From NCBI GenBank assembly GCA_011799875.1, contig CM022300.1:236976807-237040806 (forward strand): a DNA stretch of 64,000 bases, read 5' to 3'. The translations under genes were made by a program, and so were the position numbers. Shown here in pieces: positions 1-11,919 of this stretch (the stretch's first letter is position 1; each line of letters begins with the position of its first letter). The notes below the pieces were generated by a model. The model made no database searches. It was not told the origin of the DNA and worked only from the letters and a program-made list of their open reading frames with translations. The DNA is from Thinopyrum elongatum. Its lineage: Eukaryota; Streptophyta; Magnoliopsida; Poales; Poaceae.

Positions 1-344
1 TGATTGAAGTTTTCAAGTTTTGGGTGAGATCACGATGGATGAAGGAATAAGGAGTGTCAAGAGCCTAAGCTTGGGGATGCCCCATGGCACCCCAAGTTAA
101 TATTCAAGGAGAACCAAGCAACTAAGCTTGGGGATGCCCCGGAAGGCATCCCCTCTTTCTTCTAATGGCCATCGGTATTTTATTTGGAGCTATATTTTTA
201 TTTGTCACCTATCATGTGTTTTGCTTGGAGCGTATTGTATTATATGAGTCTTTGCTTGTTTTGCTTTTTAATTTGTCACAAGTATCCTTGCTGGACACAC
301 CTATTTGAGAGAGCCAAAATTATGCTATGATTTGTTAGAATTGC

Positions 345-570
345 TCTATATGCTTCACTTAAATTTTTTGAGCTATGGAATTGCTCTAGTGCTTCACTTA
401 TAACTTTTTGAGCATGGTGTGCTTTATTATTTTTGAAGAAATACTCTAATGCTTCACTTATATTAATTTGAGAGTTAGTAAATTTTTGAAGAAAATCTCT
501 CATGCTTCACTTATATTATTTTGAGAGAGAAAATTTTTATGCTCATGTTCTTCACTTAAATTTGTTTGAG
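345..570 (+). repeat. Short interspersed motif array in element A
   Basis: About five copies of a 23-bp motif of the form TGCTTCACTTATATTATTTGAG occur 40-60 bp apart. The same motif appears in reverse complement at about 18715-18860 in element D. It marks the 3' untranslated region of this retrotransposon group. Function is unknown. Confidence 0.7.
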
Positions 571-1899
571 CTTGTCAAAAGCAATTGCAATATATGAAAT
601 TAGTCCCCAAGTGATAGATATTCAAGAGGGATATAATAAAAACTTTTATGAAGATCATTGGACAAAATAAACTTGATTATTTCTAATAGTTTAGAGATAT
701 GATGATAGTAATATATGAGTCATGTTGGTGAGTAATTATGATTTAGTGAGAATATGGTGTTAAGGTTTGTGATTCCCTATGCAAGCATGAAAGTCAATAG
801 TTATGCAATGAAATTACATCCTACTTGTGGTGCATTATTCAGTGTTAGTTATGCTCAATGCTTGTTTATGTGAATTTTCATTTCTTGGTTGGTTGCTTCT
901 CAATCTTTTTGCTAGCCTCCACTTCTACTAAGTAGAAATACTACTTGTGCATCCAAAATCCTTAAACCCAATTTTGCCATATGAGTCCACCAAACCTACC
1001 TATATGCGGTATTTCTGTGCCGTTCTAAGTAAATTTGTATGTGCCAACTCTAATTTTTCCAAATGAATTTCCTTTTTGTGTGACCGTACCGCTCATGAAG
1101 CGGAAGAGGGTGGCCAATATTTTCCATGCTAGATGTGTTATTCTCAAGATGAGTATTTATTCACTTGTCATTGAACGAGAGTATGGCGGTAATAGGGATG
1201 CCCAGTCCCGAAATGTAAAAGAAATTTACTTTATGTTGTCAAATAATAAATTCCTTGGAAAGTGTTGGTATGGACGGTACCCGTGGATACGGCTAGCCGT
1301 GGAGTGTGAAAGTATGGTGGAAAAAGGAATAAACTTTATTTTATGTTTGGGAACCGCCTATGATATATCTAGCATGGAAAGTGTTGGGAATTACTCGGTC
1401 ATTTTCGTTGACGGGAAAATCATGCATCTCAAAATATTTTATCTCTCAATTTAAGCTTTGAGCTCTGGCACCTCTACAAATCCCTACTTCCCTCTGCGAA
1501 GGGCCTATCTATCTACTTTGTGTAATTTTTATTTTTATTTGAGTCTCCATCTTCTCTTATAAAGCACCAACTAGCGAGCACTATGATCATACTTGTGCAT
1601 TGGATGTACCTAATATTCGAGTGTGTTTCATGAATGGATAAATGATTGAGCATGATGGGCTAGGGATAACTTTCTTTAGTGTTGATATTTTGAAAGACAT
1701 GGTTGCTTATTGATATGCTTGAGTATTGAAGTTATCATGTCAACTATAGACTATTGCTTCGAACCATCTAAAAGTCCAAATGTCCATGCTACAAAAGAAA
1801 AGAATATGTGATGAACATGTTAGGCAGCATTCCACATCAAAAATTCTATTTTTATAATTTACCTACTCGAGGACGAGCATGAATTAAGCTTGGGGATGC

Positions 1900-3115
1900 T
1901 GATATGTCTCCAACGTATCTATAATTTCTGATTGTTCCATGCTGTTATATTATCATTCTTGGATGTTTTACAATCATTTTATAGAAACATTATATCATTT
2001 TTTGGGACTAACCTATTGACATAGTGCCTAGTGCCAATTGCTGTTTTTGCTTGGTTTTTAATTCGCAGAATATCCCTATCAAATGGAGTCCAAACACAGC
2101 GAAACTTTTTGGACATTTTTTGGGACCAGAAGACAACTTGGGAACCCAGGCGCACCCTGGTGGGTTGTGGGGCCCATGGGGGTCTCCTGCACGGCCTCTT
2201 CGCCCAATAAATCCCCAAATATTCCAGAAACCATAGGGGAGCAGACGAAACACAATTCCAGCTGCCGCAAGTTCGAGAACCACGAGATCCAATCTAACAC
2301 CATCACAGAGGGGTTCATCATCCTCATTGGTGCCTCCCCGATGATGCGTGAGTAGTCCACCGTAGACCTAAGGGTCCATAGGCAGTAGCTAGATGGCTTC
2401 TTCTCTCTTTTTGATTCTCAATACAATGGTCTCTTGGAGATCTATTTGATGTAAACCTTTTTTACGGTGTGTTTGTTGGGATCTGATGAACTTTGAGTTT
2501 ATGATCAGATCTATATCCATGAATATTATTTGAGTTTCTTTGATCTCTTATATGCATGATTATTTATAGCCTCGTATTTCTTCTTCGAATCTTTGGTTTA
2601 GTTAGGCCAACTAGATCGATTTTTCTTGCCATGGGAAGAGGTGCTTTGTGATGGGTTTGATCTTACGGTGTCCTCACCCAATGACAGAAGGGGTAGCGAG
2701 GCACGTATATATATTGTCTACATCATGTCATCATTCTTATTGCATTACTCGATTTTCCCATGAACTTAATACACTAGATGCATGCTGGACAGCGGTCGAT
2801 GTGTGGAGTAAAAGTAGTAGATGAAGGCAGGAGTCGGTCTACTAATCTTAGACGTGATGCCTATATATTGATCATTGCCTTGGATATCGTCATAATTATT
2901 CGATCTTCTATCAATTGCCCAACAATAATTTGTTTACCCAACATGTGCTATTTTCTCGAGAGAAGCCACTAGTGAAATATATGGCACCCGGGTCTATCTT
3001 TTATCATATTGCTTTCAGATCTATATTTTTCACAGTATTTTTTTTAGATCTATTATTCCAAAAACCCAAAAATACTTTGCTGCACTTTTTATTTGCATCT
3101 TTTATTTTGTGTTTT
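1900..3115 (+). repeat. 3' LTR of element A, truncated at its 3' side
   Basis: The LTR opens TGATATGTCTCCAACG and matches the LTRs of D (22058-23559) and H (46298-47529). It has lost roughly the last 300 bp: the stretch with the poly-A/pyrimidine-rich text at about 3050-3110 corresponds to the middle of the D LTR, after which element B sequence begins. A GC-rich segment at about 2140-2200 resembles the GC-rich module seen in the LTR of C. Confidence 0.8.
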
Positions 3116-3245
3116 GTTGTGTGATGCGGTTTAGGTCGTCCGCGTCCGGAGGCCAGACATATGTGCCCTGAAAGTTCGCTCGAAAAGCGTCCTCAAGCTC
3201 TTCCCAATAGCCTATAGAGTCTTCGGGGAGGCTGTTCATCCAGTG

Positions 3246-4490
3246 TCAAGCTGGTCCTTTAAGCTTTAGTGGCAGATATTTGATGGCGTGGAGGTCATCT
3301 CCTCGCGCCATGTGAATGTGGAGGAGGAAATCCTCTATCCATACGGCTGGGTCTGTGGTTCCGTCATATGGCTTCATGTTCACAGGCTTGAAGCCTTCTA
3401 GGAATTGGTGTTGCATTACCCTCTCTGTGAAGCACAGGGGGTGTGCGGCCCCCCGAATTCGGGCTACATCGCGTCGGAGGTCTTCGGCCATCCGAGTCCG
3501 CTGCTGCTCCCGGAGTCTATCGTTTCGGGTCGACCAATCGTAATATCCTTCCTGGTGAGTGGGCGGATCTTCTCTGGGTCCGTAGATGGACCTAGTACGG
3601 CCTCCTTGAGCGTCTAGGTCATGGCGGAGGTCGCATTCGTAGGTGGGCCGCACTTGATCCTTGCCGTAACGGCGAGGTGGGCGGCCTCGTCAGCTTCTCT
3701 GTCCTGCCCTCTAGGAGGGCGGTTCGGCTATTCGGCGCGTGTGTATGTCGGACGTGTGGGCTCTACGGCCTCGTCATCGAATTGTGGCAACAATCTTCGC
3801 TTGGGATAACTTTTGATTGGCTGTTCGTGGCCGTACCCTTCTTAGGCAGCTAGGACTTTGGTCCACCGATCGTTGAGGGTGTCCTGTTCAGCCTAGATTC
3901 TGTGTATTTGTTTCTTCAGACTGCGGGCGGTGGCTAGGAGGCTCCGTTTAAACTGCTCACGCTCCAGCGGGTCTTCGGGGACGTTGAAATCGTCATCCTC
4001 GAGACTGGCCTCCTCTTTGGAGGATGGGAGGTAGTTGCTGTCTTCAGAGTCATCAGGGTTTTCTGGGTTGAACGGGTCCTCCTACCACGCGGGGTCATCC
4101 TGATGATGTTCGTTAGCTGCGGCTCCGGCGAGGTCATCCGTGTTATTCGCAGTGCCGTTCTCCGTAGAGTCCATGTTGATCGCATGGCTTCAATGTGGCT
4201 TTGATCGGCAGCGCCGTCTTCGGCGTTTGGGCGGCTCATCTCCGGGCTTGTCTCGATCCTGATTGGGAGTGCCATCACCATCCTTGGAGGTGTCCACCAC
4301 GTAAATATCATAGGTGGACGTGGCCGACCAGCGGCCGGTGACCTGGGGGGCAACAGTAGTATTAGCCGTTGCTCCGCTATCCTCGTCCATGTATTCGGCG
4401 TTTTCTAAATTATAATCTAGCATATCGGTTAAATCATCGACAGTGGCTACCAAGTGCGTGGTCGGTGGGACGTAAAATTTCCCGTGGTAC
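3246..4490 (-). pseudogene. Gag of element B, partial
   Basis: The minus-strand text encodes a Gypsy capsid precursor. Near 4450-4370 is an acidic N-terminal stretch (DDLTDMLDY followed by AEYMDED). Near 4100-3960 is an acidic/proline segment. At 3653-3246 is the start of the retrotransposon gag domain, including FLEGFKP, YDGTTDP and WIEDFLLH. These pieces sit in different frames, so there are frameshifts, and at least one stop (about 4083) interrupts the middle. The C-terminal half of gag and all of pol are missing. Gag would form the cytoplasmic virus-like particle; this copy cannot. Family assignment within Gypsy is open. Confidence 0.75.
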
Positions 4491-5356
4491 GCCTTGAAGG
4501 CTTGATGGTTGTAGGCGGAGGGCAGGTCCTCCTAGATGGTCGTTTTCTGGATTCGGTCTAGTGCCTCGTTTAACATAGCAAGGGTCACCGAATTCGTGGG
4601 CTCTAGGCAAATTCCATTGTAACGGGGTGGGGGGCAGTTAATGCCCTGGCCGGTTCTTGGTTTCCACAGGTTGAGCTAAACTCGGGGTACGGTGCCGGAT
4701 CCTTGAGGGGGTCCGGATCGTCACTGGGGACTAAGGACGGGCCTTGGTTTTTGCGTGTGGTTTCCACGCCGGGATTTGAGATCGAGCTGCTTCGGGCCGG
4801 GGGTGACCCCTTGCCATCGGCTGCTGGTTCGTCGTAAGGTCTCAAGGCCAGAGGAGCATTGTGATGGTAAGATTCGTCCGAGATTGACTCTTGGCCTCCG
4901 CCTCCTGGTTCTGCCTCAAAGGACGAGGATAGGTCCTCCGCAGACATGATGGACCCGGCCGAAGGTGGAGTCTAGCCCCCGCTTCAAGCTGAGCCCTCCT
5001 GGCTTGAAACTATTCAGAGGGCAGGGGCAGATATGTAGATCGGATCGGAGGGGGACTCTAGAGCGGGCATGGCGAGGCCTGCGGGGGTGCAGAAGGGAGC
5101 AGTGAATCCGGCGAAGACCAAATCGCCCCGCGTGTCCGCAACGTATTCCAGGTTACCGAATCGAATTCGCTGTTCAGGAGCGAAGTTGTCGATCTGATCC
5201 AAACGACCTGTCAGGTCGGCGTGCAACACGATGCTGCCGAACGCGAAGAGTTGACCGGGGACAAGAAGTCCCCAGATCTGATGCCTTCTCCTATGATCAG
5301 GCGAACCATCGATCCTTTGGGCGACCCCACAGCGGAACTCTCAAAGAAAGCACCAA

Positions 5357-5819
5357 TGTCAGTGTCAAAACTGGCAGACCTTAGGGTAGGGGGTCTCGAG
5401 CTGTGGATCTAGAATCGATGGGGAACAAGGGATGATGACTACACTGTTTACCCAGGTTTGGGCCCTCTCGAAGAGGTAATACCCTACGTCCTGCTTGATT
5501 GTATTGAATGTATAGTACGGTTACAGAGTAGATCTACCTCGAGATCAGCATCAGCTAAACCCTAAGGTCATGAGGTGATGAATATAGCTCTAGCCCCAAA
5601 GACTACAACCCTTGGTTTATATAGACACCGGTAGGGTTAGGGTTACCGGAGATAGATTACAATAAGGGGTAAAGAGATCCTGTCTATCCTTGACTTGGAG
5701 GGCACACCACGGCTTCATAGGCCTCCTGTCGTTGTACGACTTCACCAGTCCGGCCCATATTCAATGGGCCGACGCCCCGAGGACCCCTTAGTCCATAACT
5801 CCCTCACCCTCCACCAACA
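5357..5819 (-). repeat. 5' LTR of element B
   Basis: The minus-strand LTR begins TGTTGGTGGAGGG at 5819 and ends GACACTGACA at 5357, giving 463 bp with TG/CA ends. A TATA-like box (TATATAAA on the minus strand, about 5616-5624) is in a plausible promoter position. No second LTR is present, so no target duplication can be tested. Confidence 0.75.
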
Positions 5820-7250
5820 AACACAAGCCATGGCTAGCCAAATCCACGGGTGTCATCCATACCAACAACAGTCCTGGGGGAGTTTTTTTTTAATTATTTG
5901 CAATTTTTGGTTTCAGGACTAGGAATCCCTATTACCGGCCCCTCTCGTGCAAGGACGAGTGAATAAACACTCATCATGAGAATAACCCTCTTAGCATGGA
6001 AGATACTGACCACCCCCTGTCGCTCCATGAGCGGTCCAGGCACACAAAACAAATGTTCATTTGAAATTTTAGAGGTGGCACATGCAAATTTACTTGGAAT
6101 GGCAGGGTAATGCCGCATATAGGTAGATATAGTGGACTCATCTGGAATAACTTTGGTTTAAGGAGTTTTATGCACAAGCAGTATTTCCGCTTAGTACAGG
6201 CGAAGGCTAGCAAATAGGTTGAGAAGCGGCCAGCTAGAGAGCGAAAACGGTCATGAACATGCATTATGAATAATCGACATTGAATACTAGCATGAGTAGG
6301 ATATAAACACTATGAACATAAATATCATGGAGGCTATGTTGCTTTTGATTCAACTACATGCGTGAACATGTGCCAAGTCAAGCCACTTGAAACATTCAGA
6401 GGAGGATACCATATCATCATACTGCATCACAATCATTTTAATGCATGTTGACACCCAAGATAAATCATTATCAACTCCTAGCTACTTAAGCATGGCATGA
6501 GCAACTGTAATCTCTAATTGTCATTACAAACATGTTTGATCATAATATGCTGAATCATGGATACTGAGTTAAACATATTTACAAAAACAAGAACAAGTTG
6601 AGTTCATACCCGCTTTTCCCTGCCATAGTCACTTCATCAAATATCGTCATTATTGTCTTTCACTTGCACGACCAAATGATACGAAAATAATAATAGTGCA
6701 AGAGTGTCGTGGACTAAGCTGGAATCTGCAACATTTTATTCAGAGAGAAAGACAGAATAATATGGGCTCTTTGTTAGGTCAACAATAATGCATATGAGAG
6801 CCACTCAACATTTTCATCGTGGTCTTTCCCTCGGTACGACTCAACAAAAGAAAAGGAAAAGAATTTCACAGAAACACACTGAAATATTTTTGGAGTTTTT
6901 AGTTTTTTGTGAAGAAAGCAAATTAAAGAAAAAAACAAGAACGAGAAAAACTATTAACACGGGAAAGCTCCCAACAAACAAAAGAAGAAATGAGAAATAT
7001 TTTTGGGTTTTCTTTTAATACTACGACTAAATTAAACTAGAAAGCAAAACCAAAAAGAAGCAAGAAATATTTTCGGATTTTCTCAAAGTTTTTCAAACAC
7101 ACAAGAAGAAAGCGAGAAAATAAATCTAGCATGGATAATACAATGAAAAAGTGTGGACACCGACAACTGGAATGAAATGTGTGAACATGAATATAATGTC
7201 GGTGGAAATACGTACTCCCCCAAGCTTAGGCTTTTGTCCTAGCTTGGTAA
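5820..7250 (-). other. 3' untranslated region of element C
   Basis: No gene is supported here. Bases 5824-6240 are a diverged inverted copy of 850-1310 in element A. On the minus strand 7130-6790 is T-rich and low in complexity. The region ends abruptly at the LTR of element B, about 600 bp short of where the 3' LTR would begin by comparison with A. Confidence 0.7.
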
Positions 7251-8282
7251 TCACCACCTGTAGCCTGGATAATAGTGAGAGTGATAACTCATGGAGGCTC
7301 TTGGTGCGGCCTTGACAGCCTGTCGAGCAGCCTCGACCGCCGTGTTGTACTCATGGGCCTCACTCTCAAGAACGTAATATCTTCTTTTACTGTGATAATC
7401 AAAGAGAGCAGGTGCAGGCAAAACAACAGGTACAATGGGATTTTTATTGAACCTCAATTTGTAAGTATAATTAGTGATTGTGCCCTTAAGGAACTTATGG
7501 TGCTTCATGGCCTCAAAGTCTAACTACTGGGTAGGTAGAATGGGATCATTAGGCCAAGGTGACACACCCAGCTCCTTAGCTACACGGGAAGCATAAATCC
7601 AACGATAAAAGTGACCACTAACAGTGTTGTGTTGCAATCTCCGTGCAACAATCGCTCCAAGATTATAACATTTAATTCCTGTCAAAGCAGTGTGTATGAG
7701 GCTCAAATCCGGGGCACACAGTGTACTGTAATCTTGCTTGCCCATGATGCATTTGCCATTAAAGAGTGCAAAGTAATGAATTGATGGAAAATGAATACTT
7801 TTTATCCTACCTTGTGTCACTCCTCTATCCTCACCGTAACAAAGACTAGTAAAAAATGACTTATACTTAGATTTTGGTGGTTTGTCTAGCGAACCCCAAT
7901 ACAGAATTTTACATGCAACACAGAAGGCTTCTAGAGACATGGTAAAATCATTATTATAAAGGCTAAATGAAACTCTAGATTCAGAAGGATGATATTTAAA
8001 TTTCTTAGTGAACGTCTCCGTGAGGTTGAGATGTTGGATGCACTTATCTTCGACGAAGGGAGCGAGCTCGATGTTGTGAACATATTGCTCAAATTCTTCC
8101 TTGATACCTGCACCAACCATGAACTCTTTACACGGCCATAGGCACGATTTGGTATCGGTGTCCCGTGTCGATTTTGCACTTGGTTCAACATAAGACTGTC
8201 GGATCGAGCTTCCGCTCGATGATGCCTCCGAGGACCTCCTCCTTGAAGAACTCCTAAAGAGGTGCATTTTATTCGCGAACAA
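7251..8282 (-). pseudogene. ORF1/env-position protein of element C (Athila ORF-1-like)
   Basis: A 343-codon frame starts at 8282 and is broken once by TAG at 7524-7526; reading continues in the same frame to 7251. The N-terminus is Ser/Arg-rich (residues 10-35). The middle (about 90-130) has a FKYHPSESRVSF block followed by LYNNDFTMSLEAFCVACKI. This resembles the Arabidopsis retrotransposon ORF-1 (ATHILA) family that lies downstream of pol in Athila elements. No signal peptide or membrane segment is visible, so calling it an envelope would rest on position only. The TAG is close to the C-terminus, so the main domain is otherwise intact. Its function in the life cycle is unknown. Confidence 0.7.
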
Positions 8283-9137
8283 TTTTCTGAAATTTTTGGG
8301 TCACGAAATTTTTGTCAATAAAAGTTCACAAGATTGATAGCAACTACTCATATGGGTGCCTAGAAGCCAAATCAAGCATTCAAACTACTTAGAACTCTAA
8401 GAATTCAACATGCAAGCCCATTTACAACAGCACCGAGAGTAGCTAATTATTCAAAATATAAACCACTAGAGAAAAACTAATTCGAGCAATGGAGTAGTCA
8501 CATACCAAGTAGCAATCCCCCAAAATAGTTTCAGAAATGGAGCTTCGAGCAAAGAGATCGAAATCCGCGGGTTTGAGGGCAAGAACACGAGAGAGAGAGC
8601 AAGAGTGATTTTTTTCTGGAGGTAGGAGATAACATGGGCTAAAGAGATAAGTGAGGGGACCCACATGGGGCCCACCACCCACCAGGGCGCGCTTGGGGTG
8701 GCTGGCTTGCCCTGGTGTCTTTTGGGCACCCGGGGCACCCCCCTCTGATGTTATTTGTACGAGAAATTCAGAAATATTCAGAAAAAATTCATGCTAAAAT
8801 TTCATGGCATTCTGGGCACTTTTATTTTTGACCACTTTTTTATTGCACGAAAAATTCAGAAAATAGACTAAACATGGCATTATATTTTATTTAACTAAGA
8901 AAAACAGAAAACAAAAAGTGGGGACAGAAGGTTGTGCTTACTAAATTCATCGACCACATGCCTCTCAAAAACATTCGGTTAATAAGGTTGATCAAGTCTT
9001 ATTAACAATCACTTTCGATTAACATGAACCCGAAGAACTTTCGTAAAACACTAAGTTACCTCAACGGGGATATGCATATCCCCAACAATAAGTATGTCAT
9101 ATTTCTTTTTGGCAGTAGGCAAAGGGAGTTGAAAACT
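8283..9137 (-). promoter_or_regulatory. Spacer before the C ORF, containing an LTR-like GC-rich module
   Basis: The spacer has no coding frame. At about 8655-8755 it carries a GC-rich block (CCCACCACCCACCAGGGCGC, then a GGTGTCTT block and a GGGGCACCCCC block). The same blocks occur in the same order and orientation in the LTR of C at about 12995-13075. Downstream on the minus strand lie a CT-rich run and an A/T-rich stretch near 8445-8460. This arrangement would suit an internal promoter or a leader for a separate transcript of the downstream ORF. That reading is inference. Confidence 0.4.
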
Positions 9138-9632
9138 TCAAATAGTAATTGTCGAAGATTTTTCAATAACATTAATACCATTCACTTGAAATTGTTTCTT
9201 CGGAAAGTACATTGTATGCTCATTACCGTTGATATGAAAAGTGACTTTGCTTTTATTGGAATCAATAACAGCCCCTGTAGTATTCAAAAAGGGTCTACCA
9301 AGGATAATCGACATGTTGTCTTCCTCGAGCATCTCAAGTATAACAAAGTCTGTTAAGATAGTAACATTTGCAACAACAACGGGCACATCCTCACAAATAC
9401 CGATAGGTATGGTAGTTGATTTATTAGCCATTTGCAGTGATATCTCAGTAGGTGTGAGTTTATTCAAATCAAGTCTTTTATATAAAGAGAAAGGCATAAC
9501 ACTAACACCAGCTCCTAAATCACATAAGGCAGTTTTGACATAATTTCTTTTAATAGAGCAAGGTATAGTTGGTATTCTTGGATCTCCATGTTTTTTACGT
9601 ACTCCATCCTTAAAAGAATAATTAGCAAGCAA
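9138..9632 (-). CDS. Aspartic protease domain of element C
   Basis: This 164-codon open segment carries the retropepsin active site as CDLGAGVSVMP (about residues 36-47) and the second hallmark ILGRPFL (about 109-115), in the form typical of Athila-group Gypsy elements. The catalytic Asp is present. It is in the same frame as gag upstream, separated by a TAA at 9678-9680, so it was the C-terminal part of a gag-protease polyprotein. After the protease the frame stops at 9138 and no RT follows. The domain would cleave the polyprotein in virus-like particles. Confidence 0.85.
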   Translation of the reverse strand: MLANYSFKDGVRKKHGDPRIPTIPCSIKRNYVKTALCDLGAGVSVMPFSLYKRLDLNKLTPTEISLQMANKSTTIPIGICEDVPVVVANVTILTDFVILEMLEEDNMSIILGRPFLNTTGAVIDSNKSKVTFHINGNEHTMYFPKKQFQVNGINVIEKSSTITI

Positions 9633-9677
9633 GGTGGAGATTTCAGCTTCAGGTATTTTTCTTTTATTAGTGACAAT

Positions 9678-11732
9678 TTATTTAATATATTTAGCATAAG
9701 GTGCCATCATTAAAATATCGGTCAAGTGAGTGCGCAAAAAGACTGGTCTAAGCATTTCAGCAAAGCGTTCAAATTCTTCATCATCCTTCTGCTTAGTTGA
9801 TTTAGGTGGAAAGAGCATGGGTTTCTGAACCCATGGCTTTCTTTCTTTACCATGTGTTCTAGCAACAAAGTCTCTTTTATCATAACATTTATTTTTAGGT
9901 TGTGGGTTATCAAGATCAACAGCAAGCTCTATCTCAACATCATTATCTGGTTCTTTATCATTGTTTAGTTGAGCATCTACATGAACATCATCACTATCAT
10001 TTTCACTAGATGAATGTTCATTACCAGATTGAGTTTCAGCATCAGAGATAGAGACATCATTATTAACTTTAGGAGGTTCTTCCATTTCAGGTTCACTAGA
10101 GGTATGCAAAGTCCTATCATTTTTCTTTTTCTTTTTCATTTTAGAAGGACTAGGTGTATCAGCATTAATTCTTTGACAGTCTTGTTCAATTATTTTAGGG
10201 TGTCCATCAGGATAAAGTGGTTCCTGAGTCATTTTACATCCTCTAGTTGCTACTCTAACAACATAATCATTCATATTATTGTTCATTTCACTAAGAAATT
10301 CTCTTTGAGATTTGGCAACTTGTTCTAGCTGAGTTTGAACCATAGAGGCATGTTTTCCTACACCTCTAACATCATTAGTGATTCTAAATAACAAGTCACT
10401 CAAGCGAGTAATCATATCAGAATTTTCTTTCAATTGTTTCATAACATTTTCATTGAAGTGATCTTGTTTTCTAATGTAGTTATCAAATTTATACAAGCAT
10501 TGACTAGGATGTTTATTGTAAGGGATGTCACCATCATCAAACTTTAATAAAGTATTTACCTCTACCACCTATGGTGGTGGTGTGTGAAGTCCATGTATTT
10601 CTTCAATAGGTGGTAAATTCTTAACATCTTCAGCTCTAATACCTTTTTCCTTCATACATTTCTTTGCCTCTTGCATATCTTCAGGACTGGTAAATAAGAT
10701 ACCGCTCTTCTTCGGAGTGGGTTTAGGCGGTGGTTCAGGAAGAGTCCAATCATCATAATTCTTCAATATATTATTCAATAATTCCTTAGCTTGTTCAACA
10801 ATTCATTCCCTGAAAACACAACCAGCACAACTATCTAGGAAGTCCCTAGAAGCATCAGTTAGTCCATTATAGAAGATATCAAGTATTTCATTTTTCTTAA
10901 GAGGATGATCAGGCAAAGCATTAAGCAATTAGAGAAGCCTCCCCCAAGCTTGTGGGAGACTCTCTTCTTCAATTTGCATAAAGTTAAATATTTCCAGTAA
11001 GGCAGCTTGTTTCTTATGAGCAGGAAAATATATTTTAGAGAAGTAATAGATCATATCCTGGGGACTATGCACACAACTAGGAGCAAGAGTATTGTACCAT
11101 ATCTTCGCATCACCCTTTAATGAGAACGGAAATAATTTGAGGATATAGTGATAGCGGATTTTCTCATCATGAGAAAATAGGGTGGCTATATCATTTAATT
11201 TAGTAAGATGTGCCACAACAGTTTTAGTTTCAAAGCCATGGAAAGGATCAGATTCAACCAAAGTAATTAACTTTGGGTCGATAGAGAATTCATAATCCTT
11301 ATCGGTAATAATGATAGGTGAAGTAGCAAACTTAGGATCACATGTCATTCTAGCATTCAAAGATTTTTCTTTCAGTTTGCATAATAATTTCTTAAGATCA
11401 TCTATATCCTTGCAAGCAAGAAAGTATCTAGCTACCTACTCAACCATAACATAACCCCCAGGTATCTTAGGCAATTCAAATCTAGGAGAGCTAGGTCTAA
11501 TAGGTGTTTCATAATTCTCAGTTTCAAAGACTTCATCAGTTTCAGTAATTTCATCAGTTTCAGCATTCTCAATATCTTTAGCTCTAGCAATTTGTTCATC
11601 AAGAAATTCACCTAGTGGCACATTATCATGAAGCAAGGTACTAGCATCATCATAATTATCATTAATAGCAGAAGTAGCATCATCAATAACTTGTGACATA
11701 TCAGGATTAAATAGCATGTTGTGCTGTTGCAA
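9678..11732 (-). pseudogene. Gag of element C with in-frame stops
   Basis: Gag runs in one minus-strand frame from ATG at 11732 to about 9678 and continues into protease. Stops break it at about 11436, 10929, 10803, 10569 and 9678, with no frameshift. Segments are an acidic N-terminus (11732-11440), the retrotransposon gag domain (11360-10929, with YHYILKLFPFSLKGDAKIWY), a proline/lysine segment (10778-10569), a coiled-coil-like region (about 10450-10290), and a Lys and Asp/Glu-rich tail (10150-9950). I see no CCHC zinc knuckle. The frame starts 159 bp downstream of the PBS, as expected for Gypsy. The protein would form the particle shell. Confidence 0.85.
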
Positions 11733-11890
11733 GTCTATTCAAAACAGAAGGTGAATCAAGTGCAGAGCCAGATGCAGTTCCTTACCTCCCCTCGTCTTAG
11801 AGGGAATGATCTTGGTTCTTGGATCTTTCAGATTCTTCATAGTGATAAATAGATAATAATCCCAAGTGACTCAACCAAATAGAGCTATGC

Positions 11891-11908
11891 TCCCCGGCAA
11901 TGGCGCCA
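11891..11908 (-). other. Primer binding site of element C
   Basis: On the minus strand the site reads TGGCGCCATTGCCGGGGA, 11 bases downstream of the 5' LTR. It resembles the Asp-tRNA-type PBS common in Athila-group elements (TGGCGCCGTTGCCGGGGA), with one substitution. Confidence 0.8.
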
Positions 11909-11919
11909 GAAAAAGGTCT

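Larger units (their letters stand above)
1..3115 (+). mobile_element. Element A: 3' part of a Ty3/Gypsy LTR retrotransposon (Athila-like group)
   Basis: Bases 1-1899 are a non-coding internal 3' region and 1900 to about 3115 is the 3' LTR. The first 200 bases are the reverse complement of about 19000-19200 in element D. Bases 850-1310 are a diverged inverted copy of 5824-6240 in element C. The internal part ends in a purine-rich tract just before the LTR start, in the position of the polypurine tract. No believable coding frame is present: the 139-codon frame at 1035-1454 lies in sequence that is equally conserved, but not open, in element C. The left end is cut by the window. The right end of the LTR is missing and abuts element B. 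Orientation rests on the order internal region then TGATA-type LTR. Confidence 0.8.
3125..5819 (-). mobile_element. Element B: 5' part of a Ty3/Gypsy retrotransposon
   Basis: Read on the minus strand it runs 5' LTR (5819-5357), untranslated/coding leader (about 5356-4490) and gag (about 4490-3246), then stops near 3125 against element A. Protease, RT and integrase are absent. The LTR right edge coincides with the point where element C sequence starts, so B most simply inserted into C and later lost its 3' part together with the end of C. Frames at 5014-5229 and 4603-4947 in the leader may be an upstream coding segment, but they are not joined to gag in one frame. Confidence 0.75.

Noticed and set aside
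1035..1454. A 139-codon plus-strand frame in element A as a gene
   Set aside because: The homologous region in element C (inverted, 5824-6118) does not keep the frame open, and no known domain is seen. It is non-coding 3' retrotransposon sequence.
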